Shown here: positions 5,750 to 11,435 of the stretch, one piece after another
Layout: every line of letters begins with the position of its first letter
Numbering within the stretch: position 1 is the first letter of the stretch
From: Halobacteriales archaeon QS_9_67_15
Lineage (GTDB): Archaea; Halobacteriota; Halobacteria; Halobacteriales; Haloarculaceae
Direction: 5' to 3'
NCBI GenBank assembly: GCA_003023165.1
Contig: PXSD01000049.1
Coordinates: 1-11,435, forward strand
DNA: 11,435 bases
Position numbers and translations under genes: made by a program
The notes under the pieces: generated by a model
Database searches by the model: none
Told to the model about the DNA's origin: nothing
Seen by the model: the letters and a program-made list of their open reading frames with translations, nothing else

Positions 5750-7060
5750 GTGACGGAGCCACAATCCGAACGGCGGGCCGTCGTCGCCAAGCGTGTCGAC
5801 AGCGGAACGCCGGATACGACGGAGATCCGCGACCTCGCGCGAGCCGCCGGGTACGACGTGGTCGGCGAAGTGACCCAGACCCGGACGGAAGACCCCGCGA
5901 CGCATCTCGGCGAGGGGAAGGTCGCGACGCTCGCTCGGACAGTCGTCGAGGCCGACGCGACGGCCGTCATCTTCGACAACCAACTGGGACCGTACCAGAC
6001 GTACAACGTCGGGAACGAACTCCCCGAGGGCGTGCGTCTCGTCGACCGGTTCCGACTCATCCTCGAGATATTCGGCCAGCGTGCGCAGACACGCAAGGCT
6101 CAGCTCCAGGTCGAACTCGCTGAACTTCGCTACGAGCTGCCGAGGGCCGAGGCCAAGGCGAGCCTCGCGCGCCGCGACGAGCGACCGGGGTTCATGGGCC
6201 TCGGCGAGTACGACGAGAGCCGGGAGCGCGACATCAAATCCCAGATCTCCCGGACCCGCGAGGAACTCGAGCAGATCGCGGAAACGGAGGAACACCGTCG
6301 CGAACAGCGCCGGGAATCCGGGTTCGACCTCGTGGCGCTCGCGGGGTACACGGACGCCGGGAAGTCAACGCTGCTCAGACGCCTCGCGGAGGATATCGAC
6401 GTCGACGAGAACGAGGACCTGCACCCCGACCTCAACACGACCGCCGAGTCGGAGGACCGGCTGTTCACGACGCTCGGGACGACGACCAGACGGGCCGACA
6501 TGGACCAACGGGACGTGCTCGTGACCGACACCGTCGGGTTCATCTCGGACCTCCCTCACTGGCTCGTCGAGTCGTTCAAGTCGACGCTCGACTCGGTGTA
6601 CCGGGCGGACCTGGTCTTGCTCGTCGTCGACGTGAGCGAACCGGTCGAGGAGATCCGCGAGAAGCTGGTGACGTGCCACGACACGCTCTACGAGCGCAAC
6701 CAAGCTCCGATCGTGACCGTGCTGAACAAGGTCGACAAAGTCGACGACGAGGAGGTCGAGCGCAAGCGCGAGGCGCTGTCGGCGCTCGCACCGAACCCCG
6801 TCTCGGTCAGCGCGAAGACGGGTGAACGGGTCGACGAACTGCGCGCACGGATCCACGAGGAGTTGCCGGACTACGAGCACGAGCGGCTCGTCCTCCCGAT
6901 GACCGACGACACGATGTCGCTGGTGTCGTGGATCCACGACCACGCCCTGGTTCAGTCCGTCGACTACGGCGACCAGGTCGTCGTCGAGTTCGAGGCTCGA
7001 CCGGCCGTCGTCGAGCGGTCGCGGGCCAGAGCGGGCGAACTGGTCGAGGCGTCAGCATAA
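5750..7060 (+). CDS. hflX: HflX-family GTPase
   Basis: This 436-aa protein is a complete HflX, a translational GTPase that binds ribosomes and in bacteria rescues stalled or heat-damaged ones. The N-terminal HflX domain (1-110) is followed by a helical linker with the conserved QLQVELAELRYELPR (118-132). In the G domain, G1 is GYTDAGKST (199-207), G2 lies in FTTLGTTTRR (239-248), G3 is DTVGF (260-264), G4 is NKVD (326-329) and G5 is SAK (354-356). G1 has Asp where bacterial HflX has Asn. About 20 acidic residues (215-236) separate G1 from G2, longer than in bacteria. The start is GTG with a well-placed TATA box. Confidence 0.94.
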   Translation: MTEPQSERRAVVAKRVDSGTPDTTEIRDLARAAGYDVVGEVTQTRTEDPATHLGEGKVATLARTVVEADATAVIFDNQLGPYQTYNVGNELPEGVRLVDRFRLILEIFGQRAQTRKAQLQVELAELRYELPRAEAKASLARRDERPGFMGLGEYDESRERDIKSQISRTREELEQIAETEEHRREQRRESGFDLVALAGYTDAGKSTLLRRLAEDIDVDENEDLHPDLNTTAESEDRLFTTLGTTTRRADMDQRDVLVTDTVGFISDLPHWLVESFKSTLDSVYRADLVLLVVDVSEPVEEIREKLVTCHDTLYERNQAPIVTVLNKVDKVDDEEVERKREALSALAPNPVSVSAKTGERVDELRARIHEELPDYEHERLVLPMTDDTMSLVSWIHDHALVQSVDYGDQVVVEFEARPAVVERSRARAGELVEASA

Positions 7061-7069
7061 TCTCCGTCC

Positions 7070-7079
7070 GACCGCGGTC
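7070..7079. repeat. 10-bp perfect palindrome between convergent genes
   Basis: GACCGCGGTC is self-complementary and fills part of the 32-bp gap between the hflX and thioesterase stops. It has no loop and no T-run, so it is a weak terminator candidate at best. Confidence 0.3.
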
Positions 7080-7092
7080 AGACCGCCGTTTC

Positions 7093-7539
7093 TCACTGGT
7101 CGCTACCGCGCCATTCGAGCGCTCGGTCGCGTAACTCCCGACAGCGGTCGGTCTCCGTGGTGAGGGCCGGGACCGTGACGGGCGATCCGTCCTCGTCGAT
7201 GGCGACGAAGACGAACTGGGACTCCGTCGTCGTCCGCTGGTCGCCCGTTCGGGGGTTCTCTCCGGCGGCCCGCAGGTGGACTTTGACGCTCGTCCGCCCG
7301 GCGTCGAAGGCGAAGGCCTCGATGACGGCGGTGTCGCCCGTCGGCACCGGCCGGTGGAAATCCATCTGGTCGATAGAGGCGGTGACGCACGGTTCGCCCG
7401 CGAAGCGCATGGCCGACATCGCGCCGAGCTCGTCCATCCACTTCATGACGTTGCCGCCGTGGACGGTGCCGTAGTTGTTCGCGTGGTTGGGCTGGACGCG
7501 CCATCGGTTCTCGAGGTAGGTGTCGCTGACGGTCGGCAT
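7093..7539 (-). CDS. Acyl-CoA thioesterase (hotdog fold)
   Basis: This 148-aa cytoplasmic enzyme should hydrolyse acyl-CoA to free acid and CoA. It has the full BFIT/BACH-type hotdog pattern: QPNHANNYGTVHGGNVMKWM (16-35) with conserved HGGN, then DELGAMSAMRFAG (36-48) carrying the catalytic-region Asp36, DFHRPVPTGDT (60-70) and a second strand set DAGRTSVKVHLRA (79-91). I choose the ATG at 7539 because the match to relatives as I remember them begins at MPTVSDTYLENR. A GTG 15 codons further up would start inside a hairpin. It follows the alcohol dehydrogenase on the same strand after 69 bp. Confidence 0.9.
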   Translation of the reverse strand: MPTVSDTYLENRWRVQPNHANNYGTVHGGNVMKWMDELGAMSAMRFAGEPCVTASIDQMDFHRPVPTGDTAVIEAFAFDAGRTSVKVHLRAAGENPRTGDQRTTTESQFVFVAIDEDGSPVTVPALTTETDRCRELRDRALEWRGSDQ

Positions 7540-7569
7540 ACCGGACGGTGGCGGCCCAGCCTTGTCGTT

Positions 7570-7607
7570 CCTGCGGCCCGCCACCGCGACAGCGGTATCG
7601 CCGCAGG
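7570..7607 (-). repeat. Nested hairpin between dehydrogenase and thioesterase
   Basis: CCTGCGG (7570-7576) pairs with CCGCAGG (7601-7607), and ACCGC (7583-7587) with GCGGT (7592-7596) inside it. It lies directly after the dehydrogenase stop and before the thioesterase start. With no T-run it is more likely an mRNA processing or stability element than a terminator. Confidence 0.4.
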
Positions 7608-7608
7608 G

Positions 7609-8529
7609 TCAGGGCTCCACGAGAACCTTGACTGCCTCGCGTTCGTCCATCGCGCGATAGCCTTCGTCGACGTCTTCCAGCGAGACCGTCTTCGTGAAGA
7701 CGGGCGAGGGGTCGAGCGTCCCGCCGAGCACGTCCGCGAGCGGGTCGTCGGCGTACGCATGTACCGGTGCGACGCCCCCGGCGAGCGTGATATTGTCCCC
7801 GAAGAAGTCGAACAGGTCGAGGCCGTCGCCCGTCCCGTGCGGAACGCCGACGTAGCCGACCGTCTCGCTCGGTCGACAGGCGCCGACGGCCGTCTCCATC
7901 GCACTCGTCGCACTGACACACTCCAAGACGTGCTCCGCACCGCCGTGGGTGAGGTCGCGGACTCGCTCGGCCTCGTCGTCGACGCCGCCCTCGCCGCCGA
8001 GCACCGTGTCAGTCGCACCGAACGCCTCGGCGACGTCGAGCCGGTCGGCGTAGTGGCCGGTCCCCAGCACGTCGGTCAGGGGCAGCGCCGCTCGGAGCGT
8101 CTCCTCGTCGTCGTCGTAGCGGTCGGGGATCCGGACCAGCGTCCCGTCGGCGTGGGGCGAGCGGACGTACTTGCCCTGTGCGCCGCCGTTGTCACCGCTC
8201 CAGCTGTCGCCGTTCACACAGGACGTGTGGAGTCCGCGCCGACAGAACTCGCACTCCCCGCAACTGACGACGAAGGGGACGAAGACGCGGTCGCCGGGCT
8301 GGACGCTCCACACGTCCTCGCCGACCTCCTCGATGATTCCCATCGGCTCGTGGCCGATCCGAGAGGGGGTATTCCGAGAGGGGGTATCGCGGTCGCTGTG
8401 CCCGCGGTACGGCCACAGGTCCGACCCGCAGACCGCCGTGTGTATCACCCGAACGAGCGCGTCCCCAGGGTTCTCGGTTTCCGGCCGCGGGACGTCCTCG
8501 ACGCGGACGTCCTCCGGACCGTGATACAC
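7609..8529 (-). CDS. Zinc-dependent alcohol dehydrogenase, apparently decaying
   Basis: The 306 residues belong to the medium-chain zinc alcohol dehydrogenase family. The catalytic zinc ligand Cys34 (TAVCGSDLW), His60-Glu61 (IGHEPMG) and the four structural-zinc cysteines 90, 93, 96 and 104 (CGECEFCRRGLHTSC) are present. Full-length relatives are about 345 aa. Here LPLTDVLGTGHYA (149-161) runs straight into DRLDVAEAFGATD (162-174). The roughly 40 residues that normally lie between, with the glycine-rich NAD(P)-binding motif, are missing. A 15-bp tandem duplication gives TPSRNTPSR (49-57), one residue before the catalytic His region. The expected MRAAVYHG start reads ACG at its first codon, so translation can only begin at the GTG used here. 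The frame is open throughout, but catalysis with a nucleotide is doubtful. It may be a pseudogene in an early stage. Confidence 0.8.
   Translation of the reverse strand: MYHGPEDVRVEDVPRPETENPGDALVRVIHTAVCGSDLWPYRGHSDRDTPSRNTPSRIGHEPMGIIEEVGEDVWSVQPGDRVFVPFVVSCGECEFCRRGLHTSCVNGDSWSGDNGGAQGKYVRSPHADGTLVRIPDRYDDDEETLRAALPLTDVLGTGHYADRLDVAEAFGATDTVLGGEGGVDDEAERVRDLTHGGAEHVLECVSATSAMETAVGACRPSETVGYVGVPHGTGDGLDLFDFFGDNITLAGGVAPVHAYADDPLADVLGGTLDPSPVFTKTVSLEDVDEGYRAMDEREAVKVLVEP
8358..8387 (-). repeat. 15-bp perfect tandem duplication inside the dehydrogenase
   Basis: TCCGAGAGGGGGTAT occurs twice back to back (8358-8372 and 8373-8387). The unit is five codons, so the frame is kept and the protein gains one repeat of N/D-TPSR before its GHE motif. 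The G5 run within the unit is a likely slippage site. Confidence 0.8.
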
Positions 8530-8541
8530 TGCTGCGCGCGT

Positions 8542-8814
8542 GCTCGGAGTGATCGACTACAGGGAGACAAAGCGGCCGAAACCGGTGATTCGAACGGGCA
8601 AGCGAACAGGTCCGGCGTGTTCGTACCGGTCACGGGGCGAACAGGCGACGCGTCGACTGCCTCGCGCGGCGGTCGCGTCGCACGACCGCAGTCCGCCGCG
8701 CGGCGATACTCAGCGCATGGACCGGGCTGGTCCCGGACTCACACTTGAACGTTCGGTCCCCGCCGTCGCAAGGTTGATTTGCGTCCAGTACTGCCTGTCA
8801 AATGGTGTGATACC
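8542..8814. other. Divergent intergenic region, no recognisable element
   Basis: The 273 bp between the dehydrogenase and the 47-aa gene hold no open frame with a recognisable product and no clear TATA box for either gene. A T-loop-like GTTCGAATC on the minus strand near 8586-8594 lacks a pairing T-stem. I see nothing else. Confidence 0.5.
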
Positions 8815-8958
8815 ATGTGCCACGAATACACCGCCCGCGTCTGGGACCGAGAGCGCGAGGACGAAGACGGCGAGAGTGAGGACGGGATGCCGGAGTACCT
8901 GAACGAGGAGTCAAGCGGCGACGTGGAAGTCCTCACGGACGGCGGCGACGAGTCGTAA
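8815..8958 (+). CDS. 47-aa acidic microprotein (MCH start)
   Basis: ATG-to-TAA encodes 47 residues beginning MCHEYTARVWDRERED and ending in VEVLTDGGDES. Almost half of the residues are Asp, Glu, Arg or Lys, with strong acidic excess, and third positions favour G/C as in neighbouring genes. The early Cys2-His3 pair is noteworthy; one Cys and one His could help bind metal in a multimer, but that is speculation. I recall similar small MCH-starting proteins in haloarchaea without a known role. It is followed 10 bp later by a T-run terminator, which supports a real transcription unit. Confidence 0.65.
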   Translation: MCHEYTARVWDREREDEDGESEDGMPEYLNEESSGDVEVLTDGGDES

Positions 8959-8967
8959 GCCACCGCG

Positions 8968-8974
8968 ATTTTTT
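8968..8974 (+). terminator. Oligo-T terminator after the microprotein gene
   Basis: ATTTTTT in a GC-rich context, just after the TAA at 8956-8958 and before the convergent permease stop. Runs of T on the coding strand are the standard archaeal intrinsic terminator. Confidence 0.65.
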
Positions 8975-8994
8975 CGGCGCGAACTCACACCGCC

Positions 8995-11163
8995 TCAGAA
9001 GACGGTGCGCTCGAGCAGTCGGCCGAAGAGACCGAATCGGCGGTCTGTCGGCGAGTAGACGGTTATGGTGTCCGAGCGCGTCGGCGAGCGATGCTCGTCG
9101 TCCGACTGCACCACGAGGTCGCCGCGGTTCGCGGTGAGGTCGAGGTCGACATAGACATTCGCGTCTACACTGTCGCCGCGGGTGACGGCTCGGGAGTCGA
9201 CCGGAACCGTACACAGGTCTTCGAGCGAGTCGTTGTAGTCGTCGACGGATGTCTTTCGCGCGGGTGACTCCGTTTCATCAAAGACGTGGACGAGTTCGAG
9301 CTTCGCGTCGTTGTCGGCGGCGAGCGCGTCGGCGACCCTGACTTTCACCGGATGGAAGGGGCCTCTATCGGTGACCAATGTCACCGTATCGAGGTCGTCG
9401 ACGGCCTCGGTCGAGACGGTAAACAGGTCGTCGGCCGGCCGGTCGCCGATTCGCCCGTCGAGGAGCCCCGGACCGCGGTCGCTCACGACGGGGTCGGCGA
9501 CGACGATGTCGAACTCGTGCTCGCGGGCGAAGTTCGTCATCGCCCGCTTAGGGTCGTGACTGACGACTTCGCCGTACTCGACCGGCACGTCGACATCGGC
9601 AGACAACCGGTCGGTCTGGGCCTCGAACCGCCGGTCGGCGTCGGAGACCACGGTCTCTGCGTAATCCAGCGGCGTCTGGTCGGGCACCTGGTCGAACTGG
9701 GCGACCGTGACGCTCCCGTCGTCGCGTCGGGCGATACTCGTCGCAACGTGCAAGAGCGTGCGCTCGCGGGACTCGTCCGTGTCCTCGGTGACTGCGATGA
9801 GTACGTCCGTGTCGTCTGCGTCACGGAACGTCGAGTCGGTCTCTGCGACGGCTTTCCGGTCGATCCGTCGCCGGACGGTGTCAGCCGCGACGCCCTCCCG
9901 CTGGACGCGGGGGCGGCCGTACACGAAGTACCAGACACCACCCCCGAGGATGATGACGACTGCACCGACGAGCGGGAGCCGCCCCATCTGCGTGAGGAGG
10001 ACCACTCCGCCGACGACGCCGACCGCCTGCATCCACGGGTACAGCGGCGACTCGTAGCTCGGGTCGTACTCGGCGTCGCTCGTTCGGAACGCGACGACGG
10101 CGACGTTGACGAGGACGAACACGAGGATCTGGAACGCGCTCGCCAGTTTGGCGATGTCCATGATCGGAACGAACGCGATGAGCGCGAGCATGACGCTCCC
10201 GGTCAGGGTGATCGCCATCGTCGGTGTGTTGAACCGCTCGCTGACGGTCGACAGCGACGGCGGGGCTAACTGGTCACGGCTCATCGCGAAGGGGTACCGC
10301 GACGAGGAGAGCAGCCCGGCATTGGCGGTGCTGACGAGCGCGAGGACCGCCGCGGCGACGACCACGACGACGCCCGCGGTCGGCATGGTCGCGGCCGCGA
10401 CGTCGGCGACCGGCGTGTTCGAGCCGACGATCCCGTCGGGCGTCACGCCGACGATGACGGCGACGATCAGCACGTACAGCAGCGTCGTGAACCCGAGCGA
10501 GTAGATCATTCCCTTCGGAATGGTGCGGTCGGGGTCCTCGACCTCCTCCGCGACGCTGGCGATCTTCGTGACGCCGGCGTAGGAGACGAACACGAATCCG
10601 GTCGCGGCGAGGATCCCGCCGCCACCGGAGCCGAGGAACCCGTCGAACGCCGCTCGTTCGACGGAGCCGACGCTCCCGCCGACGAACCAGACCATCGCCG
10701 CGAGCATCGCGGCGACGATGGCGACCTGGAGGCGACCGGTCTGTTTCGCGCCCAAGAGGTTCACGACGATGAGCAGTGCCGCGAGGCCGAGGGCCACTGG
10801 CTTCACCGGGAGGTCGAACAGGACGACTAGGTACGGGACGCCGCCCACCAGGGCGAGCGCGCCTTTGAACGAGAGCGCGAACCAGGTGCCGATACCGGCG
10901 ACCGTCCCGAGCATCGGACCCATTCCCCGCTCGATATAGATGTAGGTACCGCCGGCCTCGGGCATCGCCGTCGCCATCTCGGCCTTGCTCAGCGCCGCCG
11001 GGAGGACCAACACGCCCGCCAGGAGGTACGCGAGGACGACGGCCGGACCGGCCATCTTCAGCGCGAGCGCCGGGAGGATGAAGATGCCGCTCCCGACCAT
11101 CGCGCCGATACTGATCGCCAGCACCGACGGGAGGCCGAGGTCTCGTTCGAGTTCCTTGGGCAC
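8995..11163 (-). CDS. APC-superfamily amino-acid permease with two C-terminal UspA-like domains
   Basis: This 722-aa membrane protein has two parts. Residues 1-416 form an APC transporter core of about 12 membrane spans. It begins with GAMVGSGIFILP (20-31), the unwound substrate-binding helix 1 of the superfamily. SYAGVTKIASVAEEVEDP (194-211) is the helix 6 region with its Glu pair, and STANAGLLSSSRYPFAMSRD (278-297) the helix 8 region. Residues about 453-585 and 592-702 are two cytoplasmic UspA-like domains (DVLIAVTEDTDES, FDIVVADPVV; DTVTLVTDRG, GDLVVQSDD). I see no intact GxxG-9x-GS nucleotide-binding motif, so they may sense something other than ATP. Substrate is probably an amino acid or cation-like relative. 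The start is GTG, one base after the upstream stop, with GGAGG nine bases before it. Confidence 0.92.
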   Translation of the reverse strand: MPKELERDLGLPSVLAISIGAMVGSGIFILPALALKMAGPAVVLAYLLAGVLVLPAALSKAEMATAMPEAGGTYIYIERGMGPMLGTVAGIGTWFALSFKGALALVGGVPYLVVLFDLPVKPVALGLAALLIVVNLLGAKQTGRLQVAIVAAMLAAMVWFVGGSVGSVERAAFDGFLGSGGGGILAATGFVFVSYAGVTKIASVAEEVEDPDRTIPKGMIYSLGFTTLLYVLIVAVIVGVTPDGIVGSNTPVADVAAATMPTAGVVVVVAAAVLALVSTANAGLLSSSRYPFAMSRDQLAPPSLSTVSERFNTPTMAITLTGSVMLALIAFVPIMDIAKLASAFQILVFVLVNVAVVAFRTSDAEYDPSYESPLYPWMQAVGVVGGVVLLTQMGRLPLVGAVVIILGGGVWYFVYGRPRVQREGVAADTVRRRIDRKAVAETDSTFRDADDTDVLIAVTEDTDESRERTLLHVATSIARRDDGSVTVAQFDQVPDQTPLDYAETVVSDADRRFEAQTDRLSADVDVPVEYGEVVSHDPKRAMTNFAREHEFDIVVADPVVSDRGPGLLDGRIGDRPADDLFTVSTEAVDDLDTVTLVTDRGPFHPVKVRVADALAADNDAKLELVHVFDETESPARKTSVDDYNDSLEDLCTVPVDSRAVTRGDSVDANVYVDLDLTANRGDLVVQSDDEHRSPTRSDTITVYSPTDRRFGLFGRLLERTVF

Positions 11164-11164
11164 G

Positions 11165-11435
11165 TCAGGTTGCCTCCCCCAGCGCTGTCCTGATCGCCGG
11201 CGCCAGTACGTCGGCCGAGCAGATGGTTTCGACGTCAGGTCCGCTGAACACGCCCTCGCGGGCGGGGTCGTTCACGCGAACCACGAGCAGCGGGACGTCG
11301 TAGCGCGACCGGAGGTGCTGGACGACAAAGAGGTTCGTCCGGTCGCGTGACGTCGCCACAATCGCGGCGTCGGTCGACAGGTCCAGGGCCGCCAGTTCAT
11401 TCTCCTCGTCCAGTCTCGATTCGCGGGCGACGACC
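11165..11435 (-). CDS. TrkA-N (RCK) type regulatory protein, 5' end outside window
   Basis: The visible 89 residues are the C-terminal part of a nucleotide-binding TrkA-N/RCK domain. DLSTDAAIVATSRDRTN matches the segment after the fourth strand in which TrkA-N proteins place an Asp and a hydrophobic strand, and VPLLVVRVNDPAREGVF (strand, then R-NDP) is typical of the end of the domain. TrkA-N domains bind NAD(H) or ATP and gate K+ or other transporters. Its TGA lies one base before the permease GTG, so it very likely regulates that transporter. No TrkA-C domain follows; the protein ends at ALGEAT. The frame is open to the window edge with no internal stop. Confidence 0.8.
   Translation of the reverse strand, partial: VVARESRLDEENELAALDLSTDAAIVATSRDRTNLFVVQHLRSRYDVPLLVVRVNDPAREGVFSGPDVETICSADVLAPAIRTALGEAT
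11173..11177 (-). promoter_or_regulatory. Shine-Dalgarno site for the APC permease
   Basis: GGAGG on the minus strand, nine bases before the GTG at 11163 and within the end of the TrkA-N gene. It supports the GTG start and co-transcription. Confidence 0.65.

Noticed and set aside
7540..7584. Longer thioesterase start (GTG at 7584)
   Set aside because: The extra 15 residues are unlike the family N-terminus, and the start would lie in a hairpin; the ATG at 7539 begins where similarity begins.
8580..8600. T-loop-like GTTCGAATC on the minus strand, possible tRNA
   Set aside because: Flanking bases do not form a T-stem and no acceptor, anticodon or D arm can be placed.
7276..8748. 490-codon open frame on the plus strand over the thioesterase and dehydrogenase
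   Set aside because: Shadow of two recognised minus-strand genes; the predicted protein has no family features.

Overview
The window looks like a chromosomal segment of a haloarchaeon (class Halobacteria). The coding sequence is GC-rich with strong third-position G/C, and the predicted proteins are very rich in Asp and Glu. Promoters look like archaeal TATA boxes about 25-28 nt upstream of start codons (leaderless genes). Several proteins match families I know from haloarchaea: an AglF-like nucleotidyltransferase, HflX with an acidic insertion, an APC permease with UspA domains, and a FUN14 protein. I cannot assign a genus.

Layout. Positions 1-24 are the 3' end of a tRNA gene, possibly tRNA-Asp. 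A gene-poor stretch follows to about 525. It holds further copies of the tRNA T-arm sequence in alternating orientation, with many short GC-rich hairpins, and reads like an integration hot spot with serial scars. Next comes an AT-richer vapBC toxin-antitoxin pair on the minus strand. A perfect 15-bp inverted repeat (525-539 / 1304-1318) brackets it closely, which suggests a self-contained mobile cassette. This is the most interesting signal in the window.

From 1360 rightward the sequence looks like ordinary haloarchaeal chromosome: an unrecognised 217-aa protein with a C-terminal coiled coil, a possible 38-aa ORF, an AglF-like sugar-phosphate nucleotidyltransferase, and a tight two-gene operon of an S49 (SppA-like) membrane protease and a membrane-anchored DUF4350-like protein. 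Then come a convergent FUN14-domain membrane protein and the GTPase HflX.

The right third lies mostly on the minus strand. It has a hotdog acyl-CoA thioesterase and a zinc alcohol dehydrogenase that seems to be decaying: the family ATG reads ACG, a 15-bp tandem duplication lies near the catalytic His, and the segment carrying the NAD(P)-binding glycine motif is missing. A 47-aa acidic microprotein follows on the plus strand, ending at an oligo-T terminator. Last is an operon of a TrkA-N-type protein (cut by the window edge) and an APC permease fused to two UspA-like domains, probably a regulated amino-acid uptake unit.

Initiation signals differ with gene position. First genes have TATA boxes consistent with leaderless transcripts, whereas genes inside operons have Shine-Dalgarno sequences (DUF4350-like, APC permease) or stop-start overlap (vapC).
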